DNA of 64,000 nucleotides. Source: Siphonodentalium dalli (lineage: Eukaryota > Mollusca > Scaphopoda > Gadilida > Siphonodentaliidae). A program made the translations under genes and the position numbers. Shown in pieces: positions 61,335 to 64,000 of this stretch. Numbering within the stretch: position 1 is the first letter of the stretch; the number at the start of each line of letters is the position of its first letter. The stretch spans positions 64,388,609 to 64,452,608 of the forward strand of contig CP136066.1 of NCBI GenBank assembly GCA_032622095.1, read 5' to 3'. The notes under the pieces were generated by a model. The model saw only the letters and a list, made by a program, of their open reading frames with translations. It was not told the DNA's origin and did not search any database.

Positions 61335-61967
61335 TTCAAGAAGAAATAAAGTGCCATTTTAAATATGTCTTTTCGTGTTGACAAAATTTTTCAACCACCC
61401 TTATCACACATGTTTATCTCACAGCCAACAGTAAATAATCCAAAACAAACCGAAGATCATATTTATATTCTTACTAACATTATAACAAAGTTCCGGTATT
61501 GACATCGACATCATTGCGCTGAGCTCATACATCACTGCGCGAGCCGATAATAAACGTGTGTCTTACTAAAAATATGAGGCCGTGTTTATAGGGACCAACT
61601 ATTTTATAAAGAGCGTTATCTTTTAGATGTGACCTTAGACCAGGAATGTGACTATAACAAGGTATAAATTTAGGCTTCAAACGGTAATTTTCCTAAATTT
61701 CGTCTGCACATGATCATTGATCAGGAAACTTGCACACCGAAAACAGATTGATATTGCGTCACCTTCTAAACTTTCCGACAAATATTCAGTGTACATGTAC
61801 ATATAAAGTGAGTTGTTTTAGCCCGAATCTCCTTTTACAGCGATATGGGGTGTTATATTGGAAAATTCCGACTATAGTTCGAAATGTTAGTTATCTGATG
61901 GAATATTCCAACTTAACCCTTTCATGACTAGAGCTTCCTGATGTGTTTGCGAAAACCCTGCCCCAAT
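61335..61967. other. No gene seen
   Basis: Part of gene B intron 2. No repeat or gene is recognised. Confidence 0.4.
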
Positions 61968-62720
61968 GCATTATCTTATATATGCGAGTCGCCCATAGCA
62001 TGCATTGGCCCAACCATATTTACCTTGATCCAGTGCATTCTCTTATATATGCGAGTCGCCCATATTTACCTTGATCCAGTGCATTCTCTTATATAAGCGA
62101 GGCTCCCTATGGGAGACTCGCATATATACAAGAATGCACTGGCACATGATTTTTAATGGTGTACTAGCGCAGCTCGACAATGTAAGTTATCAGTTGGAAT
62201 ATTCTAACTTAAAGGTCATAACGAAGTCTCCTAGAGTTGGAAATATTAGTTTTCATGGGAGTGCAGTAACACTGCAGTTTGACATGTGGCCTTATCCCTT
62301 TATGACGGTATGGCTCAACATTAAAGACCATGTGTCAATGCATGCCCTTATATATGCGAGTCGATCATAAGTCGCCTCGCATATATAAGAGATGCATTGG
62401 CCTAACAATTGTTTATCATTTTTTTTATCAATTTGCTTACATTCTTTAACAATCTTTATCATTTTTTTTATCATTTGTTCTTACATTCTTTATCAATTTT
62501 CATCATTTTTTCTTATATTCTTTAACAATATTTTTACTATTTTTCATCATTTCTTTAACAATATTTTATAATTATTTGTTTCATGTTTTCTTACATTCTT
62601 TAACAATTATAAAAAATATATAATTTGTTAGGCTACTGCATTATCTTTAATATGCGAGGCGACCTATGGTCGACCCGCATATATAAGAGAAAACATTGGC
62701 ACAGGGTATTCGCAAAAATT
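61968..62720. mobile_element. Cluster of family P palindromes (TATATGCGAG)
   Basis: At least four partial or complete hairpins based on CATTCTCTTATATATGCGAG and its complement (about 61968, 62035-62140, 62340-62400 and 62635-62700). An AT-rich ACATTCTTTAACAAT tract lies at 62400-62630. The element at 30349-30480 is the same family. The arrangement suggests nesting or local duplication. Confidence 0.8.
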
Positions 62721-62810
62721 CAGGAAGCTCCGGTCATGAAAGGTTAAGAAAAATCCTCTAGCCACGTCCCTGTAATCAGAAACATATACAGGTAGCATGC
62801 AAGTACTAAC

Positions 62811-62958
62811 CGTGCCTCGTGTTATTTATTCTATCACATGTGCATCTCCTGCGTCTTCCATTGGTTCTATCGATTGACTTTCTTCCACATTTATAGCAGA
62901 ATTTGGCACCACACACGCAGATCATATGATCACAGCCCTCAGACCGTTGTACGTACGT
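62811..62958 (-). CDS. RBR-type E3 ubiquitin ligase, gene B RING2 exon
   Basis: On the minus strand the acceptor TTTCTCAATTTCAG precedes ACGTACGTACAACGG. The exon encodes TYVQRSEGCDHMICVCGAKF, then CYKCGRKSIDRTNGRRRRCT and CDRINNTRH. The GCDHM cysteine is the presumed catalytic residue, and the C-x-C and CYKC ligands are all present. It is 148 bp, one codon longer than gene A exon 2, and ends in CACG|GTTAGT, phase 1, matching the terminal exon at 45975. The RING1/IBR exon should lie to the right. Gene A intron 1 is 1.48 kb, and only 1.04 kb remains before the window edge, so its absence here is expected. Key residues are intact. Confidence 0.91.
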
Positions 62959-62993
62959 CTGAAATTGAGAAAAACATGTAGATAAATATATGT

Positions 62994-63250
62994 CAGATTT
63001 ATGGAGGCACGGACTCAGTATGAGTGTTCATTGCTTCAAATGTGCTTGCTGCAGTGATTGTGAAAACATTCCCATTTCTTATCGAAATGACCGTGTATCA
63101 ATCGAAATGGAACATTGAGATGTCCCTCAACTCAGATCTAGCTTGAACATCGTTCCCGAATTCGGCCATGTCGGGGATTCGAACCCGCGCTAACCTCGTC
63201 TAGCCTAAACTGCGGTGATAACATCCACGACATAACCACACCGGCTGGTA
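62994..63250 (-). mobile_element. tRNA-derived SINE in gene B intron 1
   Basis: On the minus strand it starts CCAGCCGGTGTGGTTATGTC (A-box region). A perfect B box GGGTTCGAATCC lies at 63186-63175. After a ~120-bp body it ends with the tail CACTCATACTGAGTCCGTGC and CATAAATCTG, about 36 bp before the RING2 acceptor. Confidence 0.82.
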
Positions 63251-63255
63251 TACTG

Positions 63256-63590
63256 TTGGGATCCAAATAAGCATACCCGTAAACTTATTGCTGTTTAGAA
63301 AAAAAGCCGCCCTGTATGTTGCTTATTTGGGTCCGTATGTATATTTAAAAAGTAGAGTTGTCAGGCAGTTTATACTACAGTCATAATCATAATTGCTGGA
63401 GACTTCAATCAGATCAGGAAAAGATAGTACACACATGTTGCTGGAGGTCTCTTTGGTAACTCATATGAAAACAAAGAGTGCAGAAAATATATATGATTGA
63501 CCTTATAGCATTTCGGATAAACTTGCTTCCATGTTTGAAATTGCTACCATGTACTGTTAGTCCATACTGCATGCTTATTTGGACCCCGAG
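63256..63590. mobile_element. Possible TIR element with TCCAAATAAGCAT ends
   Basis: TTGGGATCCAAATAAGCATA at the left is mirrored by GCATGCTTATTTGGACCCCG at the right. An internal GCTTATTTGGGTCC lies at about 63331. Related motifs occur near 51445 and 52280-52360. It directly abuts the SINE head. Confidence 0.5.
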
Positions 63591-64000
63591 AGTGATACCA
63601 TAGTAATAATGTTAAACAATAATACGTATAGTAAATGTTTAGTGATAAACACGGTGCCTGGAAGAGGCATGATTTTGGCATAGCCAGTCTTACTGCCCAT
63701 CCCACCTATATACCATGTAAGTATAAATAGTTATCCCCATTTTCATAGGGAGTAATATAGCACCAAGGATAAAAACGAGAGATAATGTGGGTGCATATAT
63801 ATACCAATACATAGCCATTGCAGATTGTTTTTCCATCTGTCGATATCGAAATGGGGATGACTACATGTACAATAATATGTGATTTATGATCTTGGCGATG
63901 AAACACGTCGTTTTAATGCGTAATGTGAGTATATGTAGGTACTTAAGTAAGTGGATATTATAGAAAGAAGTATCATAGTCAATAACCGACAGGTCTAGAT
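63591..64000. other. Probable gene B intron 1, no feature
   Basis: Non-coding to the window edge. The gene B RING1 exon has not yet begun. Confidence 0.45.

Noticed and set aside
63175-63250. A functional tRNA gene
   Set aside because: The B box is good but the cloverleaf stems do not pair properly, and the sequence continues into a SINE body and tail shared with other loci.

Overview
This window looks like repeat-rich nuclear DNA from an animal, probably a marine invertebrate. I infer a mollusc, brachiopod or lancelet-like genome from the GT-AG introns, the many decayed non-LTR retrotransposons, the abundant tandem arrays, the foldback MITEs and the frequent TACATGTA-type words. The species cannot be named from this alone. 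There are no bacterial-style operons, and most long open frames are by-products of tandem repeats.

The only host genes I can support are paralogues of one family: membrane-anchored RBR (RING-IBR-RING2) E3 ubiquitin ligases. Gene A (+ strand) is complete in three exons, 18068-18883, 20366-20510 and 24463-24707. Splice phases agree and the product is 401 aa. Exon 1 carries RING1, IBR and the first two RING2 cysteines. Exon 2 carries the rest of RING2 with the presumed catalytic Cys. Exon 3 carries a Gly-rich hydrophobic C-terminal segment and a basic tail. Gene B (- strand) has its RING2 exon at 62811-62958 and terminal exon at 45767-45975; its first exon should lie just beyond the right edge. 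Gene C (+ strand) is represented only by a terminal exon at 12593-12789.

Layout. 1-2.2 kb: LINE reverse transcriptase pseudogene. 2.2-4.15 kb: minisatellite in two opposed halves around a small inverted-repeat element. 4.2-12.6 kb: mostly non-coding with duplicated blocks. 12.6 kb: gene C exon. 13.7 kb: tRNA-derived SINE. 15.85-16.73 kb: 22-bp satellite. 18-24.7 kb: gene A, whose second intron holds three unrelated tandem arrays. 27.2 kb: 45-bp minisatellite. 27.9-33.4 kb: foldback element and two LINE pseudogenes. 37.3-38.0 kb: LINE ORF1 pseudogene. 39.4-43.9 kb: 1,352-bp macrosatellite. 44.2-45.7 kb: foldback elements. 45.8-64 kb: gene B, nearly all intron.

The most striking observation is in gene B intron 2. 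A 14.3-kb block (46009-60297) is bounded by perfect 28-bp terminal inverted repeats and a 2-bp AA duplication. The corresponding introns of genes C and A run straight through the same point without it, so they act as natural empty sites. The block has subterminal minisatellites built on ACCCAGGT, a 46-bp satellite and many nested MITEs, and no transposase that I can recognise.
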